NCBI GenBank assembly: GCA_036927565.1
Contig: JAYESD010000003.1
Location: forward strand, 80,397,311 to 80,461,310
Direction: 5' to 3'
DNA length: 64,000 bases
Source of the DNA: Tuctoria greenei
Lineage: Eukaryota > Streptophyta > Magnoliopsida > Poales > Poaceae
Part shown: piece by piece, positions 44,221 through 56,015 of the stretch
Numbering within the stretch: the first letter of the stretch is position 1
How the letters are laid out: the number at the start of each line of letters is the position of its first letter
Position numbers and translations under genes: made by a program
Notes under the pieces: generated by a model
Told to the model about the DNA's origin: nothing
Databases searched by the model: none
Seen by the model: only the letters and a program-made list of their open reading frames with translations

Positions 44221-47200
44221 TCAATTTAAGCCATGAGGATGCATAACCCCTATTTCACTACGAATGTAACAAAAACGAGTGAAATCCAAAGGTTTTGTAA
44301 AAATGTCAGCCAATTGTTGTTCGGTATCTACATGGTGAAGCACAATGTTTCCTTTTTCAACATTATCTCGAAGAAAGTGATACCTAATGTCAATGTGCTT
44401 AGTTCTAGAATGTTGCACGGGGTTTTTGGCAATGCAAATGGCACTAGTGTTATTACAGAACAGTGGAACACTATCTAGATCAACCCCATAGTCCTTAAGT
44501 GTTTGAACAATCCAAAGAATTTGTGAGCAAGCACTAGCAGCAGCTACATATTCAGATTCGGCTGTGGATTGTGCAAGTGAATTTTGTTTTCTAGAGGACC
44601 AAGCAACAAGAGAATTACCAAGAAAATGACAAGCACCTGAAGTACTTTTCCTATCAATCCTACAACCCCCAAAATCAGCATCCGAAAAAGCTTTCAAAGT
44701 AACGGTTGAGGAAGAAGGAAGAAAAATTCCAAATTCTTGAGTTCCATGTAAGTACCTGAGAATCCTTTTGACGGCTTGATGATGTGAAGCACGTGGGGAT
44801 GCTTGAAACCGTGCACAAAGACAAACTCTGAATTGTATGTCCGGTCTTGATGTCGTGAGGTATAAAATTGATCCGATCATTCTTCTATATTCTTTTTGAT
44901 CCACGGGTTCACCATCTTCATCAAGTCCAAGTGTTGTTGCTGTTCCCATTGGTGTTCGAAGAGGCTTGCTTTTGTCCATGTTGAAGCACCTTAGGAGATC
45001 TTTTGTATACTTCGTTTGATGCACAAAGGTACCCTCCTTGGTTTGCTTGATTTGCAGCCCCAAAAAGTACGTGAGTTCTCCCATCATACTCATCTCAAAT
45101 TCTGAACTCATCATAGCTGAAAACTTGGACACAAGATCATGAGAAACACAACCAAAGATAATATCACCCACATACACTTGAACGAATAATGAGTCATTGC
45201 CATGCTTAAACACAAAAAGATTTTTATCAACCTTGCCCATGGTAAACCCTTTTTCAAGTAAGAATGTTTTTAACCTATCATACAGTGCTCTAGGGGCTTG
45301 TTTGAGACCGTACAGGGCTTTGGACAGTTTGTAAACATGATTAGGAAAATCTGGATTTTCAAAACCCGGTGGTTGTTTCACATAAACCTCCTCATCTATG
45401 TATCCATTAAGAAAAGCACTTTTAACATCCATTTGATATAGCTTAAAACCAATAGATGCAGCAAAAGCTAACACAATTCTTGTGGCTTATAATCTAGCAA
45501 CAGGAGCAAAAGTTTCATCAAAATCTAGACCTTCAACTTGAGTGAAACCTTGAGCAACCAACCTAGCCTTATTCCTAACCAAAACCCCATCCTCACTTTT
45601 TTTATTTTTAAATACCCATTTAGTTCCAATTAAAGTGTGACCTTGAGGTGGAGGTACAAGTTTCCAAACATTATTTCTTTCAAAATTTCTAACTCTTCTT
45701 GCATGGCAATAATCCAAGATTTATTAGTGAGTGCGTGTGATATATTTTTGGGTTCAAAAGAAGCAACAAAAGCAGAATGAGCATGAGAGTTTGGATCGCA
45801 AAACCTGGACCGTGTGACTCGTTCGTGCAAGCTTCCAATAATTTGTTGTGGGGGATGATCTTTGTAAAACCGTAGGGGAACATATGTCTCACAAGCTTCT
45901 TCTTCTTCATGTTCATCATAAATCGATGAGCTTGTGACTTGAGAATGATTTGAATCAGCATTGATGGTTGTCGGTGCTAGTTGAGAATTAACATCCGGAG
46001 CTGAACCGAAGTCTTTAGCTGCTGAATTTTTGGGCAGCAGCTCCAATTCTTTCTTATCTTCAACGAAAATGCTCTCCCCCTGCGGATATGGATTTGGACC
46101 TGCAATTTTTGAGCTAGTACCTGGGCTAGCTTCATCAAAAGACACTTCACAAGTCTCCACAATTTTGTTAGTGTCAAGTAAAAGCACACGGTAGCCTCTA
46201 GTATGAGATGGATAACCAAGAAACATGCCATCAATGGATCTAGGTTCAAATTTATCAAGATTACCATGATTCTTAACAAAGCATTTGCAACCAAAGACCC
46301 AAAAGTGTGTAACGCTAGGCCTATGTCCAAACCGGAGCTCATATGGTGTTTTACCTAGCTTAGCACGCAAGAAAACACGATTTGAGACATAACAAGTTGT
46401 TGCTTACGCATCAGCCCAAAATTTCCTAGGAGTTTGATATTCATCAAGCATAGTCCTAGCCATCTCAACTAAGGTTCTGTTCTTTCTTTCTACAACACCG
46501 TTTTGTTGTGGTACATATGGTGAAGAAAATTGATGATCTATTCTATTTTCAGCACAAAAGTGATCAAAAGATTGATTTTTAAATTCAGTTCCGTTATCAC
46601 TTCTATTTGCTTTTAAAGATCCTGAGTGATCAATTGATAATCTAAGAAATAAAGTTCTAAAGTGACTAAAAGCTTCATTCTTAGACGCCATAAAGTAAAC
46701 CCAAGAGTATCTAGAATAATCATCAACAATCACAAGTACATACCATTTACCTCTGAAGGATTGAACACGTGAAGGTCCTACGGTGTCAAGATGCAAAAGT
46801 TGACATGGTTCAATTGTCATGATCATTGTGAGAGGAGTATGTGAACCTGCAACCATCTTAGCATGTCTACAAGAAGAGCACACAATTTCTTTATCCCCTT
46901 TAAGCTTAAGAAGCCCACGTATGCGATCAAGAACACTAACACGTGTTAGATGATCAAAGCCTACGTGACCAAGTCTACGATGCCAAAAATATAAGTCCTT
47001 TGAATCATTAGTAGCTAGACACCTATGCTTAGAGAAAGACATATCAAAATCAGCTTTAAAAAATCTTCTGGACCGTGACATGTTAAAAATAACCTCTCTA
47101 TTTGAACCTACAACTTTGCAGCAGTTTTTATTGAAAATAATTTCCAGATTTTCATCTAGCAATTGTGAAACAGAAAGCAAGTTGTATTTCAAATTTTTGA

Positions 47201-47430
47201 CAAGTGCCACATCTTTCAAAATGTAGTGACCATTTACTCTAACCGAACCTTTAGCAATTATAGGAGTTGAAGAATTATCTGCAAAATTAACATTCTCTAC
47301 ACATGTCACAAAAGAGAGGGAGGAGAACCAATCTTTGTTACTGGTCATGTGGCGTGAGCAACCTGAATCCACAATCCAAATGTTCTCCTTCCTCAAACGT
47401 GTAACCTACATAGAAGCACAATATGTCGAT
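44221..47430 (-). pseudogene. Sirevirus-like pol: protease/GAG-pre-INT, integrase, RT, RNase H
   Basis: The protease end shows IWIVDSGCSRHMT (DSG). Pre-integrase has FWHRRLGHVGFDH and CSSCRHAKM. Integrase has LHLDTVGPSR, VIVDDYSRYSWVYF, RSDNGTEFKN and QQNGVVERKNRTL (D, D, E present). RT runs from about 45650 (WKLVPPPQGHTLIGTKWVFKNK) through MDVKSAFLNGYI, but the active site is VYVGDIIFG where the family has YVDD: the second catalytic Asp pair is broken by a D-to-G change. RNase H shows SDADFGGCRIDRKSTSG and STAESEYVAAA. Other lesions: a TAG before IWIVDSG, a TAA after KFWADA, a one-base shift near 45690 and a TAA after FAPVARL (45487). The stop is at 44221. Confidence 0.85.
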
Positions 47431-49690
47431 GACTCAATACTGGGGTCAGTCAAAAGGCATTTAGGAATCCAGTACTGAGTCACACGACGTGCAACAGGAA
47501 ACACACGCAAAAGCTGAGACAAAACAGCAGGTTTTTGAGTCAAAGTTTGAGATTTTTTATTCTTAACTACTGAACTATAAGGTGTTACTTGTGTAGCACA
47601 AAAATCAGTAGCTCCGGAGGCAAAAACAGAAGGTCCGGAGGTAAACTTTGAATGTTTTTGACTTAAAACAGCAGGTTGTACATTCGGTTCAATATGTGCA
47701 GCAAATTTTGCATGAAAGTTATGAGATATAGCAACCATTCTTTCCCTTTTCTGTTGTTTAGCTAGTCTATAACAAAAATCTATGACATGACCATCTCTAC
47801 CACAGTAGGTACAATGAAATTTAACTTTGTGTTCATGTCTAGATGAGCAAACAACATTTTTATTTGAAACCGAATGAGACAATACTCCTGCAGATTTGAA
47901 AACCACTTCTTTTTGTTTAGGAACTGTTTGAATCAAACCACTTCCTAATGACTTTACAATTTTAGGTGGATGTGCCTTAGCATGAGCATGAGAATCAAAA
48001 CCTAAACCAGTTTTATCATTGCAAGACTTGGATGAATTCAGCAGCAAGTTTAGGTTCTTATTCCCATTACAAAACCGATCAAATGTCTTATGCATGTTAT
48101 CAAGTTTATTGGACAGATTAAGGCAATTTTCACATGAAGTTTTTCCTTTTAATTTGCAATTGGAACAATATTTAACTTCATGACAATGTAAAGCATTGTT
48201 CAATATAGAGATTTCATTCATAGCATCTTGTAGTTTCCTATCAAGATCATCACAACTAGAACAATTCAAATCAATTGTAGAACAAGAAGCTTCTTTTAAG
48301 TTTCCAATATTAAGTGCAGAAAGCTTTTTGTTCTTTTCAATTTCAAGTTCAAGTTTATCAAGTGTGGAGGTATGTGCACTTCTTAGGGAGGACAATTGTT
48401 CATATATTAAGTCACATGAGGAACAATAATCATTACTAGGAATCAAGGATTTCAAACGATTAATTTCAGATTCTAGTGACTCAATTTTAACAGCATTGTC
48501 CCTAAGCTTTTTGTCCTTTTTTTAACAATAACAGTGGCACGAGAAATAGCATCACACATTTCTTCGCAAGTAGGACATACCTCTTCATTATCGCTGTTGT
48601 GTTCTGCCTCCCCCATACTTGATCTTGACTTGCCCGCCATGAAACACAAGTTTGCCAAATCATCTTCATCTTCATCACTTCTAATGTCCACGTCGCTTGA
48701 GCCAAGTTCATGGAGTGCTGAGATAAAACTGCTCACCAATTGACGTCCTGTAAAACCCTTCTTTTTCTTCGTATCTTTTGCAGAGGAGTGCTTCGTTCTT
48801 GTTTTCTTTAACCCCGAGAAGTAGGACCTGAAAGGTTAGGGCAATCTGAACAAAAATGTCCTATCTTACCACATTCAAAGCATCGTTGAGGTCCGGAGCT
48901 TCCTCTCCTTCTAGTTCTCACATTTTGTAATGCTTTTGAGAACCGGGTAGAGATGAGCGCTAGCTCCTCCTCTGGAACTCCTCAATCCGTTCAAGGGTTA
49001 GAGAGGACAGCAAAACAAGTGTACCACAAGATGATGTTTGACCGGAACTAGGCATGTCACGTTGAGAAACAAAAGCAATAGACTTGTTGGGGTTCTTACG
49101 TGAGATTATGTCAATTTCATGAGTTTTTAACTTGGAATATACATATCTAAAGTAGTGAACTCATGACAGTAGATTCACGAATAGATGTGACTTCATCTCC
49201 CAAATTGATATGTCTAATGCACTTAGCAATTGCCTAGCATTTTCAGCATCTGAAAAATTAACATTGACACTACGCAAGTTGCTAAGGATCTTATTAAAGC
49301 GAGCAAAAAGGTCATCAATAGACTCATCGGGTTGCATCTCAAAGCGCATGTATTCTTTCTTGAACATGTCTTGCCTTACCTCTTTCATCGTGTTGGATCC
49401 TTCTTGGTAGTCACAAAGTGCTTTCCACACATCGTATGCAGATCGGAGGTGTGCAACACGGTCGAAGTCGCTTTGTGTTAATCCTTGTATGATCAAGTTC
49501 CGAGCCTTGTTGTTGTTGTCGACATCTCTCAGATTTGTAGATGTAACTTGATTGTTTGATGGCACTTCGTAAGGCTTGTATACCTTCTCCCATATTGCAA
49601 AGCCTTATGCCTGGATGAAAGCCTCCATGTGTGCCTTCCAAACCTGAAAATCAATACCAGCAAACACACAAGGTTTGGCAGAGTACTTCT
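47406..49690 (-). pseudogene. Sirevirus-like gag
   Basis: The N-terminus lies near 49690-49560. Capsid-type text follows (NKARNLIIQGLTQSDFDRVA, AYDVWKALCDYQEGS, EYMRFEMQPDESIDDLFARF). A first zinc knuckle reads CFECGKIGHFCSDC near 48890-48840. Then comes a Cys-rich and heptad-rich section (EQLSSLRSAHTSTLDKLELE, SCENCLNLSNKLDNMH) and a second knuckle CTYCGRDGHVIDFC near 47830-47770. Frame changes occur near 49160, 48840 and 48470. Gag with an extended coiled-coil C-terminal half is typical of these elements. Confidence 0.75.
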
Positions 49691-49740
49691 CCATGATGAT
49701 TAGTCAAAAACACGTGCAAATCACAAAGATTAGAGCACCG

Positions 49741-49754
49741 TGGCTCTGATACTA
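49741..49754 (-). other. Primer-binding site of Sirevirus-like element
   Basis: On the minus strand TAGTATCAGAGCCA follows the 5' LTR by two bases (ATTAGTATC...), matching initiator-Met tRNA at all but one or two positions. Confidence 0.75.
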
Positions 49755-49756
49755 AT

Positions 49757-51341
49757 TGTAGAATCGAAGAGCACGTTAAAATCTACCAGAGGGGGGTGAA
49801 TGGTAGATTTAAAAATCTTACGCAGCGGAAACAATTAAACCCCAACCCCTTCGGCAGAAAAACGATCTGTTAAAGAAATCGTGTGTGAGACTAATATAAA
49901 CTTGTTTCACCATGACAAAAGTGATAGATATAAGAGATAATCAAGTAACGAAGACAATACAATAAGAATCACTCAAATCCGTCGAGAAAAACTCAAGTTA
50001 TGATCGAAAGATCAAACAAAGGTCAATCTGCCCTACCCGAGAAAAAAACAGTTCTGGAACGCTGCAAAGAACCTCGTGTAGATCATAAACCACAAATCCA
50101 ATGACCGTGAAATTTTGACATATGATATATAATCAAGTTGTGAAGACAACCCAAAAAGAATCACGTCAATTGAATATGTAAAACTCGAGTTATGATAAAA
50201 CCACCGACGAAAGGTAGTACTGTCCAGAAACTCGACGAGTAAAACTTGTCTGGAACAAGTCGGACGAACAAGGCACAAAAGATCCTTCAAACTACAAATT
50301 TTATTCAATAGAACACAAGAGGAACAGCCCCAAAGTCATACACCACGAGCTCTGGGCTCCCTTGCTTATATAACCAGCTCGAAATCTAACTCAACTCAAA
50401 TCAGGAACCTAATCCTACTCTATTCACGAATCGTAACTTTCCATAACTGCTTAGGATTCTTCTATACACAGATAGAAGCAATCTTAAGACTTACAAACAC
50501 CTTAGGAACGTATCCCACATTCCTAAACAACTCAAATTCGTGAGCCACATGAAATCCTATCATAACCAATTCAAATCTTTCCATATTTGAGTCAAACCCG
50601 ACTCAGCCGTAGCCTAAGTCCATAACCTAGTCAGTTGAACCTTTCTGACCAACTCTTTACGTCCACATCTCTTTATCACATCTCGGAACCATGTAGCCAC
50701 GTCCATGGACTCCTTGCACACGTGCAAACATCTTCCAATGACGTCCACGATACCTTCACATGCATTGTTCTTGATTCAATCATGTTGTGCAACCTCCTGA
50801 TCAGCTCAACCACAATTCCTCCTGAATTTGGTTGTTGGAACCTCATCTCCTCCCTGAGACTAGTCCAATGGATCCCATCACCAGCCATGTCTTGAACTCA
50901 AGGAACACCTGCACATGAATAAACAACCAATCTATACGAGCCCAAGTCCTTGACTTGACTCAAGTTAGTTCCGAACACAACACCTGACATGAGAACCTCA
51001 CATAAGCATGTTGCAAAACCACAGTAACACGATATTATCCATATCAACCAAAACGCACCAAAAACTTAACAAATGAATACTAAGCAATCTTTCCAACAAT
51101 GTAAAGCAAGTACGAAACGTTGAAAATGAAAAGCAGAAGCACTGCGGTCAAGTTCCGGACCTTGCTAGAGCAACCCGGACCTTGAGCCGGAGCTAACAAA
51201 AGCTAGTAGAACCTAGCGCCGAGGCTAACCAGAACTAGTCGGAACTTAATAAAAAAGTGTTTTGGTGATATTCAGAACTTTTATCGTCAAAGCAAGTGTA
51301 TTCACTACAAGCCAATGTATTCAGCACACATAGGTCTTACA
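49757..51341 (-). repeat. 5' LTR of Sirevirus-like element (1,585 bp)
   Basis: Plus-strand start tgtagaatcgaagagcacgt, end cataggtcttaca followed by the duplication ataag. On the minus strand it reads TGTAAGACC...TTCTACA. Differences from its partner cluster in the first 200 bases. Confidence 0.85.
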
Positions 51342-51346
51342 ATAAG

Positions 51347-51881
51347 GGAACATAAGAGAAAGCATATTGTAAGACAATGATTTTTTTTCAAATTGGCATT
51401 CATAGGAGGAGACTGGCTTTACAATAAGGCAACGACCCACTTCGGTTGGCAAGGGAGGCAGAGTGTTCAAGCTTAGGGTATGGGACCAAGCTAAATGGTT
51501 GAACACTCTGGACTTGTCCCCCCCCCCCCCCCCCCCCCCCCCAGAGCTTGGTTGTCCTAAGTGTCGTTCCTTGGCACCATGGCACCCTACACTGTCCTAC
51601 TAATATGCTTAGGGACAAAACTTATGAAGGTGTTCTATGTTCCAAGGGTTGGGGAGGGGCTCTCCTTCTGTGGCCAGGCGGACGTACCCGAGGCGGGATA
51701 TCTGTGTCACTCAGAAGGGGCCCTCCCAGCTGGCGGAGAGTTTGTGTGCCCCTTCCCAAGAAAGTATTCACCACAGCACCAGGTCGCCCGTCTGGAGCTC
51801 TCTACCCCGCATGAGCCGCTCCTGGTAGTGTCGGATCTCTTGCCAGTACTGTGTGTTTCGGATGTGGCGTGCCACCTTGCT
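51347..51881. other. Tat 2 interior, right of copia insertion
   Basis: Resumes Tat spacer sequence. It contains the second copy of the aggcagagtgttcaagcttagggtatggg block and a 25-base C run. From about 51650 the minus strand enters the degenerate end of integrase. Confidence 0.5.
51518..51542. repeat. 25-base poly-C tract
   Basis: Unbroken C run on the plus strand between a Tat subrepeat and the end of pol. On the element's own strand it is a G run. Exact length is uncertain as for any homopolymer. Confidence 0.9.
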
Positions 51882-54800
51882 TTATTGACGAGGTCGACAT
51901 CTTCGCATCAGGGCTGGTCCTGGGCAGCTTCGTTGAATGACCAGACTCAGAGGGATCCCACTGCGATCTCTGGGGGGGAGGATGGCCTCGACCCCACACA
52001 CCAGGAAGAAAGTTGTTTCTCCTGTGGCCTGGCTGGGCGACGTTCGACTGCCCCACAGTGCACATGGGAGTGTGGCAACCCACTTGGCACCATGCTTATC
52101 CAAGCAGTCATAAGTCCGTGTCTTGAGGCCCCTGAGGATCTCGGCGTTGGACCTTTCAACTTGACTGTTGCTCTTTGGGTGAGCTACAGAAGCATAACAA
52201 ACTTGGACGCTATGGTCTTCGCAGTAGTCTTGGAAGGTCACACTGGTGAACTGGGTCCCATTGTCGGTGATGATCCTGTTCGAGACCCCGAACCTGCAGA
52301 CGACTGACTTGATGAACTTGACTGCGGACTCCTTGTTGATGTTGATCAATGGGGCTACTTCTGGCCACTCGGTGTTTGTCTACAGTGACATAGAGGAACC
52401 AGTACCCTCCAACTGCCCTGGGAAAGGGTCCCAGGATATCCAGCCCCTAGACAGCGAATGGCCAGGAGGGTGGAATTATCTTTAGCGTTCGCGCCGGAGT
52501 GTGAATCTGCTTGGCGTGAAACTGGCACGCCTTGCATCTTTTCACTAGCTTGACGGCGTCTTGGAGCATCGTCGGCCAGTAGAAGCCATGTCGGAAGGCT
52601 TTACCAACTAGTGTGCGAGAAGCAGCATGATTCCCACACCCTCCTTCGTGGATTTCAGCGAGCAAGTCGCAGCCCTCCTCCCGAGTTATGCACCGCAATA
52701 GGACGCTATTGGTGCCACGCCGGCAGAGGTTTCCTTCCACCAACGTGTAGCACTTCGCCATCCTTACGATCCGCTCAGCAGATACATGTTCCTCCGGAAG
52801 GATGTTGTCTTTCAGGTAGTCCCGGATCTCTGTGATCCATGCATCAGGACTCTCCTGAGCTTCTGGATCTTGGGCGCTAGGTAATCTGAGGTCCCCGATG
52901 ATGCACAAGAACCTCGATGGGCCCCAAGGTTGCAAGGCCGCCGAGGTCGCCAACTTTTAGGTGTTGGGCTCACCTTCTTCGTTAGGTACTGCGAACCTAG
53001 CTGTTGGTCGCACTAATCTCTTGCTGAAGACACCTTTAGGAACTGGGGCCCTAGTGGAGGCCATAGTTGATAGGGCGTCGACGATGAAGTTGTAGGCGCG
53101 CGACACGTGGTAGAGGTCCAAAGACTCAAAACCAGCTTCTAACTTCTTGCTGTGCAGTAAGTACGCTACAAGCTGAAGGTCGTTGCAGCAGCATTCACCC
53201 CGAACTTGCTTGATGATCAGCCGGCAGTCTCCCTTGACCAGCATCTACTGCAGACCGAGACACTGTGCAGCTGTTAGTCCGAAGATGTGGGCTTCATACT
53301 TCGCCATGTTGTTGGTCGCTTTGAAGTCAAGGCGCATCGCATACTTGGACTGCTCTTCTGTTGGAGAGGTGAGCAGTACATCGGCTCCGGCCCCTTGCTT
53401 CCACGATGATCTGTTGTAGAAGAGTATCTAGTGAGCTCCGTGAGGACTGGAGCCCTGTGCTCCAGCTCGCTGACTTCCAGGCCCCCATGGTTGCTTGGTG
53501 AGGGAGTCCACTCAACAATGTAGTCTGCTAGTGCTTGGCTCTTGATTGCATGCTGCAACAAGAAGTCGAGCTCGAACTCTGCCAGCTTTAACGCCCATTT
53601 GGCAGTCTCGTTGGTACTGCAGAGCACCGCCCCCAGTGGGAACGAGGTCACCACTGAAACTCTGTGTGCCCAAAAGTAATGGCAGAGCTTCCTCGACGCA
53701 ATTAGCACTGCATAAAGTAACTTGTGCACTTCAAGGTATCTTTTTTTTTTGCTTCATGCAGGACTTCACTGATGAAGTAGATCGGGCGCTGGATAGTCCA
53801 AGCCCTCTATGGGGAGTCTGACGCACCTTCTTCCATCCACTCTGGGTCCAGCGACTCCGTGTTCCCAGAACCCAGGGCATCCTCTGGGGGCTGGGACCCA
53901 GAGGCTTCTTGATCTCCGGGGCCCCCTGGGGGGACCCGGCTACCCTCCGAGGGCTGGGACTCGGAGGCTTCTTGGTTGTCGGGGCCCCCTACGGTCTTCA
54001 AGCCCTGGGGCTCGTGTCAGCAGCAGGGGCCCTGTCCGTCTTTTGAGGTTGCTGGGTACTAGGTCGCTCCGCCACCAAGACCATGCTCACTACTTCTGTC
54101 GTGGCAGCGATGTAGAGGTACAGAGGCTCCCTGGGATCCGGGGCCACCATGATGGGTAGCGACGTGAGTTGTTGCTTCAGCTCATAGAATGCCTTTTGTG
54201 CCTCCTCTGTCCAGACGAATGGTCCAGACTGGCGCAACAGTTTGAGGAATGGGAGGGCTCGTTCATCCAGTCTAGAGATAAACTGGCTGAGCGCTGCCAA
54301 GCAAGCTGCAAGCTTTTGCATGTCCTTCACACGAGCTGGAGGCCGCATTAGCTCTACTGCCTTGATCTTCTCTGGGTTCACCTCGATCCCCCGGTGTGAG
54401 AGCAAGAAACCAAGGAGTTTGCTGAATTTGACCCCAAACATGGACTTTTCTTGGTTTAGGTTCATGCATGTAGTCCGTAATCTATCGAAGACTAGGGCGA
54501 GGTTGTCTAATAGTGATGTATGTGTTTGGATTTTTACAATGAGATCGTCAACGTACACCTCTACCATGTCACGAATGAGGTCCCCAAATGTTTTATGCAT
54601 GACACATACAAAAGTAGGGAGAGCATTTTTAAGGCCATAAGGCATGGAGAAATAGCAGTAGAGGCCATCTACGGTTATAAATGCGGTATGCTCTTCATCC
54701 TATCTAGACATGGGGATTAGGTGGAACCCGTAGTATGCGCCTAGAAAGCAGAGCAAGTCGCACCCCGACGTTGAATCTACGATTTGATCTATCCTAGGGA

Positions 54801-55675
54801 GAGGGAAAGTATCTTTAGGACATGCCTTGTTGAGGTTTGTGTAGTCGATGCACATCCGAAGCTTCCCACCGATTTTGGGGACGACGACAGGATTGGCCAG
54901 CCACCTGGGATGATGGACTTCCTGAATTTAGCTAGCTTCGAGCAGCTTCTTGATCTCATCACAAATGAAGTTTTGCCGCTCGATGGACTGCTTTTGTGGT
55001 CTCTGCTGCGCCGCCTGGGCATCGGGGTAGATCTTGAGGTGGTGCTCGATCACCTCCCTAGGGATGCCATGCATCTGAGACGATTGCCAGACAAACACAT
55101 CAACATTAGCTCACAGGAAAGCGATGAGTGCTGATTCCTGTTTGTTGTCTAGACTACGGAGCCGATCTGGATAGCCTTGACGGGTACATCGTTGTTGTCG
55201 GAGTGCTGCACCCGCTAGTGCTCGGAGATCCTCCAAAGCATATACTGCCACTGTGTGATATCTTCATATCTTGAGGATGAGGTAGCCGTAGTTGGCTACA
55301 GCCATGAATCAATACAGGTCTAGCCTACCGATAATGGCGTTGTAGGGGAGGTTGACCTCCGCGATGTCGAATTGGATATTCTCCGTCCTGATGTTCTTGG
55401 GCGTTCCAAGAGTCACTTGGAGGTGGATGTTGCCGCACGAGATATTCTTCCCTAGCCCTATCCCCATGAATGTTTGATGGGGTAAGCATGGACTTAGGGA
55501 TCTTCAGCTTGTCGAAGGCCACAAGGCTAATGAGATTGAGGCTGGCCCCACCATCTATCAGGACGTGGTAGAACTTGACATTGGCGATGGTGGGGGTGAC
55601 GAGGAAGGGCAGAAGCCCGGCTCCCGACATGTTCTCGGGGCAGTCGAAGGCGTCGAAGCTAATTGGTGTCTCCAT
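51802..55675 (-). pseudogene. Tat 2 pol: protease, RT, RNase H x2, integrase
   Basis: Protease: VLIDGGASLNLISLVAFD at about 55590. RT: MPYGLKNALPTF, active site VEVYVDDLIVK, LGFLLSHRGIEVNPEKI and FVWTEEAQKAFYELK (54645-53998). RNase H: ELDFLLQHAIKSQALADYIVEW (near 53590-53510). A second RNase H-like domain: LVKGDCRLIIKQVRGE and LYHVSRAYNFIVDALS (53244-53060), the additional archaeal-type RNase H reported for Tat. Integrase: zinc region LLAEIHEGGCGNHAASRTL to RCKACQFHAKQ (52690-52510), core IITDNGTQF and QVERSNAEILRGLKTRT (52290-52100). Frames break near 54646, 53990, 53270, 53245, 52955 and 52385. The RT N-terminal half (55320-54646) is poorly conserved. Inactive. Confidence 0.8.
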
Positions 55676-55995
55676 CCATCTGTGGTGCAGAACTGGGACG
55701 TCAGTAGAGTATAGCGATGCTACAGCTCAGCGCAGGCTCTTGACCATGATCCGGGATGCGGGTTCCCAAGATCCCCCACAAATTACATGGAGTGCTTTGC
55801 GACGCTCGTGGTCACTGTTGGGGTCGAGGTTCTCAGCCTGATGGGCCATTTCAACGGCCCGTTCAGGCTCTTGGAACTCCATCTCCACGTCTTTGCCGAC
55901 CTGCTGGTCGACCTTTTGCGGCTTGTTCTTGCCGTCGCTCTCAAGCTTGATGCTATCCAATGCAATAAAAGCGCAACCACTTTTTTTAGAGAAAG
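55676..55995 (-). other. Residual gag region of Tat element 2
   Basis: Only about 320 bases separate the primer site from protease. Gag of Tat elements normally takes well over a kilobase, so most of it is deleted. The minus strand reads KALHVICGGSWEPASR then WMETPISFDAFDCPENM, which looks like the gag-protease junction. Confidence 0.6.
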
Positions 55996-56015
55996 CCCCT
56001 ACCTAGCGCACCAAA
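55996..56015 (-). other. Primer-binding site of Tat element 2
   Basis: On the minus strand TTTGGTGCGCTAGGTAGGGG follows the 5' LTR end TTGACA directly; this form (TTTGGCGCGCCAGGTAGGGG-like) is common in plant gypsy elements. Confidence 0.7.

Larger units (their letters stand above)
41626..51341 (-). mobile_element. Sirevirus-like Ty1/copia element, full length (9.7 kb)
   Basis: LTRs at 41626-43212 and 49757-51341 are about 1.59 kb each and roughly 95% alike by eye. The five bases ataag flank the element (41621-41625 and 51342-51346). The minus strand holds an initiator-Met primer site (49741-49754), gag with two zinc knuckles, protease, integrase, RT and RNase H, then a 1-kb non-coding region with repeated AAAGGGGGAGA purine tracts before the 3' LTR. 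Long LTRs, a long gag and multiple purine tracts are known hallmarks of the Sirevirus genus in plants. It is inserted in the repeat region of Tat element 2 and so is younger than it. Confidence 0.85.

Noticed and set aside
51561..52307. A 248-codon plus-strand open frame
   Set aside because: Complement of the Tat integrase region, which has recognisable integrase motifs on the minus strand.
53807..54001. Short tandem protein repeat (PPGGPGDQEASGSQPPE) on the minus strand as a gene
   Set aside because: It lies between RNase H and RT relics of the Tat pol and is a short local duplication in the polyprotein linker, not a separate gene.
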